From NCBI GenBank assembly GCA_900766635.1, contig CAAFWA010000260.1:1-7759 (forward strand): a DNA stretch of 7,759 nt, given 5' to 3'. Source of the DNA: an uncultured Acinetobacter sp. (GTDB lineage: Bacteria; Pseudomonadota; Gammaproteobacteria; Pseudomonadales; Moraxellaceae). Shown here one piece after another: positions 5,232 through 7,759 of the stretch (position 1 is its first letter; each line of letters starts with the position of its first letter). The position numbers and the translations under genes are program-made. A model generated the notes under the pieces. The model had not been told where the DNA came from. It worked only from the letters and a program-made list of their open reading frames with translations, and searched no databases.

Positions 5232-5588
5232 ATGTTTGATAAAGTTCGCCAACTATTCAAAGCCAAAGAAGACCCACGTCTTGTGTTTATGCAACAACAT
5301 CAGATCGAGTGGGATGAAGCGCAAGGCTATAGCGTCAATGGCATGGTATTAAATGAGCATTTGTCTGAACGCTTAGAATACTTTTCCAATCGCCGCTTAA
5401 AAAAATTTGATGATCTCAAAGACCTGTATTTTGCAGCCATGCTGATCAATGAAAAAATTGATTTAGAAATTGCCACAGGGCAGTATGTGACCCGGTTAGG
5501 CAACACCGAGCAGAACTTACAAGAATTTAAAGCGATTGTGGCGTTACTTGGTGAATACTATCGTCAATTTTTACGAGAAAAACGTTAA
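5232..5588 (+). CDS. Hypothetical protein, small, charged, mostly helical
   Basis: I do not recognise this 118-residue protein. It begins MFDKVRQLFKAKEDPRL and is rich in charged residues and leucine. It has a likely strand-turn segment QGYSVNGMVLNEHL (about 32-45), followed by long amphipathic helices to the end (FREKR-like basic terminus RQFLREKR). There are no cysteine clusters, signal peptide or membrane segment, so it is probably cytoplasmic. The ATG at 5232 is chosen because GAGG (5219-5222) precedes it by 9 bases; the frame stays open upstream through ATGs at 5226 and 5217 and a GTG at 5208, none with a proper binding site. Codon use resembles the neighbours and the frame is uninterrupted, so it is probably a real gene. 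It lies 94 bases before mfd on the same strand with no terminator between them, so mfd could be partly read from it. Confidence 0.75.
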   Translation: MFDKVRQLFKAKEDPRLVFMQQHQIEWDEAQGYSVNGMVLNEHLSERLEYFSNRRLKKFDDLKDLYFAAMLINEKIDLEIATGQYVTRLGNTEQNLQEFKAIVALLGEYYRQFLREKR

Positions 5589-5638
5589 ACGCCATCATTC
5601 GACGCTGTGCACATAAAAATTACATAAAGCTTGAAAAA

Positions 5639-5656
5639 CATCATGTTAAGATGATG
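5639..5656. repeat. Small inverted repeat in the mfd leader
   Basis: CATCAT (5639-5644) and ATGATG (5651-5656) flank GTTAAG, 27 bases before the chosen mfd start. There is no T-run, so it is not a terminator. It could be an operator or a weak leader hairpin; chance is also possible for so short a repeat. Confidence 0.3.
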
Positions 5657-5682
5657 CTCTGTCTTTCATGCTTAGAATGGCC

Positions 5683-7759
5683 ATGTTTCAAGATTCCATC
5701 GCACAGCTTCAATTTAAACAACTTAAAGTCGGCGAAAAACGCTGGATCGGTAATTTACAAGGTTCAGCTGCAGCGCTTTTATTTAAAGAAATTGCCAAGC
5801 AAAGCCAACAATTGTTGGTGATTGTGGCGCGTAATAATCAACATTTGGCGCAGCTTGAAAGCGAATTTGAGTTTTACGGCATCACCCCAACCATTTTCCC
5901 CGATTGGGAAATTTTGCCCTATGATCGTTTGTCACCGCATCAAGATATTGTGTCTGAGCGCTTGGCTATTTTATCCAATATGCCAAAGCAAGGCATTTTG
6001 TTGTTATCGGCTTCTACGCTTGCACAACGTGTTGCCCCAACGTCATGGGTCTTGGGTGAGCACTTTGACATTCAAGTGGGGCAAAAATTTGTTTTAGAAC
6101 AACAAAAACAACGTTTGGTACAAGCCGGCTACCAATTGGTCGATACAGTGTATGATCATGGTGAATTTGCAGTACGTGGCAGCATCATGGATATTTATGC
6201 CTCAGGTCAAGCTGCCCCAATTCGTATTGATTTATTTGATGATGAAATTGAAACCTTAAAATTCTTTGATCCTGAAACCCAGCGCACCACACAAAATCTA
6301 AATCGTTTTACCGTGTTGCCTGCCAAAGAATTTCCACTTAAAGAAGCCCGTGCCTTATTCCGTGATCGCTATGCCGAAAGCTTTCCAAATGCCAATCCAA
6401 AGAAAAATCAAATTTATCAAGATGTATTAGACGGCATTGCCTCACCGGGGATTGAGTTTTATTTGCCGCTATTCTTTGATGCAAAAGCGATGCAAAATCA
6501 AAGTACGTTATTTGATTATTTGCCAAGTTCAGCCATCATCATTACCGATAAAGATGCCGAGCAGGGTTGGAATCAGTTTTATCAAGATGTGGTGCGCCGT
6601 TATGAAGATCGACGTCACAATGTTGATCAGCCGATTTTACCACCTGATGATCTGTTTTTAGCCCCTCATCGTGTGTTAGAGCACATTAACCGCTTTCCAC
6701 GGGTGATTGCTTCACCCGACGAATTTAATACGCAAAAGGCCGGTCATTTTAATTTAAACACTCAAGCCCCACCACGTTTAGCGGTCGATCCAAAACGTGA
6801 GCAACCGTTTAGTGAAGTCAAAGCTTATATTGATGCTGCCAATCATCCTGTGTTGTTGGTGGCTGAAAGTGCAGGACGCCGTGAAACGCTAAAAGATGCT
6901 TTACGTGCAAGTTTAGGTGAAATTCCTGTGGTCGAGAGCTTTGAAGCCTTTCAAGCCTCTTTATTTGCCATAGCTATTACCCATGCGCCTTTAGATCGAG
7001 GTTTACTGCTCACCGATCAATTGAGCGTGATTTCAGAAAATCAACTCTATGAGCATCGTGTGGTGCAACGTCGTCGTAAACGTCAGCAAGAGATTTCTGA
7101 AGAATATTTAATTAAGAGTTTAACCGAACTCTCGATTGGTGCGCCTGTGGTGCATATTGATCATGGGGTAGGACGTTATGCAGGCTTAATTACTTTAGCC
7201 ATTGATGGTCAAGATCATGAGTTTTTACAGCTCGATTATGCCGATGCAGCCAAAGTCTATGTGCCTGTGACCAATTTACATCTGATTAGCCGCTATAGTG
7301 GGGGTGATCCTGACGCTGCACCGTTACATAAAATTGGCTCAGATGCGTGGAACAAAGCCAAGCGGAAGGCTTTAGAGCAAATTCATGATGTCGCCGCAGA
7401 ATTATTACATATTCAAGCACGTCGCTATGCCAAACCGGGCTTTGCCTTTGAGCTCGATGAAAAACTCTATATGCAGTTTGCTGCAGGCTTTGCCTATGAA
7501 GAAACCTTAGATCAAGCCAACGCCATTGAAGCGACTTTATATGACATGCAGCAAGCCAAACCGATGGATCGTCTAGTCTGTGGTGATGTAGGTTTTGGTA
7601 AAACTGAAGTTGCTTTTAGAGCGATGTTTAAAACCGTATATAATGGATATCAAGTTTTATATTTGTGTCCAACTACAATACTTTCTCGCCAACAATATTT
7701 GAGCGCCTGTGCAAGATTTAAAGAGTTTCCCATTGAAATTGCCTTGCTAAACAGATTTA
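5683..7759 (+). CDS. mfd: Transcription-repair coupling factor Mfd (3' end outside window)
   Basis: Mfd is a DNA translocase that removes RNA polymerase stalled at lesions and recruits UvrA for nucleotide-excision repair. The frame is open for 692 codons to the window edge (E. coli Mfd is 1148 residues). The N-terminal UvrB-like module shows DWEILPYDRLSPH (74-86), HGEFAVRGSIMDIY (159-172) and FDDEIE (185-190). The RNA-polymerase-interacting domain (about 480-550) begins PVVHIDHGVGRYAG (488-501). The translocase domain shows FAYEETLDQ and the Walker A loop GDVGFGKTE (634-642). The ATG at 5683 gives an N-terminus closest to E. coli; in-frame ATGs at 5668 and 5677 are possible, and none has a clear ribosome binding site. 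After about residue 643 the sequence departs sharply from the gammaproteobacterial pattern (separate entry). Confidence 0.95.
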   Translation, partial: MFQDSIAQLQFKQLKVGEKRWIGNLQGSAAALLFKEIAKQSQQLLVIVARNNQHLAQLESEFEFYGITPTIFPDWEILPYDRLSPHQDIVSERLAILSNMPKQGILLLSASTLAQRVAPTSWVLGEHFDIQVGQKFVLEQQKQRLVQAGYQLVDTVYDHGEFAVRGSIMDIYASGQAAPIRIDLFDDEIETLKFFDPETQRTTQNLNRFTVLPAKEFPLKEARALFRDRYAESFPNANPKKNQIYQDVLDGIASPGIEFYLPLFFDAKAMQNQSTLFDYLPSSAIIITDKDAEQGWNQFYQDVVRRYEDRRHNVDQPILPPDDLFLAPHRVLEHINRFPRVIASPDEFNTQKAGHFNLNTQAPPRLAVDPKREQPFSEVKAYIDAANHPVLLVAESAGRRETLKDALRASLGEIPVVESFEAFQASLFAIAITHAPLDRGLLLTDQLSVISENQLYEHRVVQRRRKRQQEISEEYLIKSLTELSIGAPVVHIDHGVGRYAGLITLAIDGQDHEFLQLDYADAAKVYVPVTNLHLISRYSGGDPDAAPLHKIGSDAWNKAKRKALEQIHDVAAELLHIQARRYAKPGFAFELDEKLYMQFAAGFAYEETLDQANAIEATLYDMQQAKPMDRLVCGDVGFGKTEVAFRAMFKTVYNGYQVLYLCPTTILSRQQYLSACARFKEFPIEIALLNRF
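7612..7759 (+). other. Atypical, apparently foreign tail of the mfd frame
   Basis: From about the end of Walker A onward the frame stays open and still encodes an Mfd helicase segment (motif Ia-like CPTTIL, then FKEFPIEIALLNRF). The residues are unlike the gammaproteobacterial version, however: E. coli has MRAAFLAVDNHKQVAVLVPTT where this has FRAMFKTVYNGYQVLYLCPTT. Codon use also changes: AGA occurs at 7618, 7714 and 7753 and ATA at 7678, within 48 codons, whereas the preceding ~640 mfd codons contain no AGA and a single ATA (6970). The wording resembles low-GC Mfd proteins of Mollicutes or Firmicutes. The exact junction cannot be set because the Walker A coding sequence is conserved; anywhere between about 7570 and 7615 is possible. 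Confidence 0.65.

Noticed and set aside
5583..5682. Terminator or clear promoter between the small ORF and mfd
   Set aside because: No hairpin followed by a T-run was found, and the best -35/-10 pair (TTCGAC, 17 bases, TACATA) matches the consensus too poorly to list.
5822..6661. Open frames of 62-91 codons within mfd
   Set aside because: They overlap the uninterrupted mfd frame, which matches the family throughout this part.
1..7759. CRISPR array, tRNA, insertion sequence, toxin-antitoxin or defence cassette
   Set aside because: No spaced direct repeats, cloverleaf sequences, transposase motifs, terminal repeats or paired small genes of that kind are visible on either strand.

Overview
The window reads as a chromosomal housekeeping segment of a gammaproteobacterium. 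Acinetobacter (Moraxellaceae) is the most likely genus, judging from the AT-rich codon choice, the RecA N-terminus, the Hsp15 and CysQ sequences and the gene set. This is an inference from remembered families, not from a search. There is no tRNA, rRNA, CRISPR array, insertion sequence or obvious prophage or defence cassette, and no gene-free stretch exceeds 300 bases.

Layout. (1) Bases 1-1602, minus strand: the 5' part of recA (running off the left edge), preceded by a leader region with a strong inverted repeat, then hslR (Hsp15-type S4 protein) and yrfG (HAD nucleotidase), whose ends overlap by 8 bases. (2) Bases 1752-3389, plus strand: cysQ, then a histidine-acid-phosphatase-superfamily gene, closed by a two-way terminator at 3388-3418. 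(3) rpsT (ribosomal protein S20, GTG start) faces them from the minus strand and shares that terminator. (4) Bases 3909-5088, plus strand: a TIP30/CC3-like NAD(P)-binding protein and an RraA-family protein 16 bases apart, probably one operon, ended by a hairpin terminator at 5097-5127. (5) Bases 5232-5588: an unrecognised small protein gene. (6) From 5683 to the right edge: mfd, the transcription-repair coupling factor, cut by the window end.

Functionally, recA and mfd are DNA-repair genes; hslR and rpsT act on the ribosome; yrfG and cysQ remove phosphate from nucleotides (GMP/IMP and PAP). Apart from the yrfG-hslR pair and the TIP30-like/rraA pair, neighbours do not form an evident single pathway.

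The most notable signal is in the last ~150 bases. The mfd reading frame stays open, but from about 7612 the protein and codon use change abruptly from gammaproteobacterial to something resembling a low-GC (Mollicutes or Firmicutes-like) Mfd. This is either an assembly chimera or a recombination junction inside mfd. Other points worth checking are an RraA-annotated protein that keeps an intact aldolase-type D-X20-R-D motif, two abutting palindromes between rpsT and the TIP30-like gene, and the hairpin upstream of recA. I did not find a convincing new multi-gene system.
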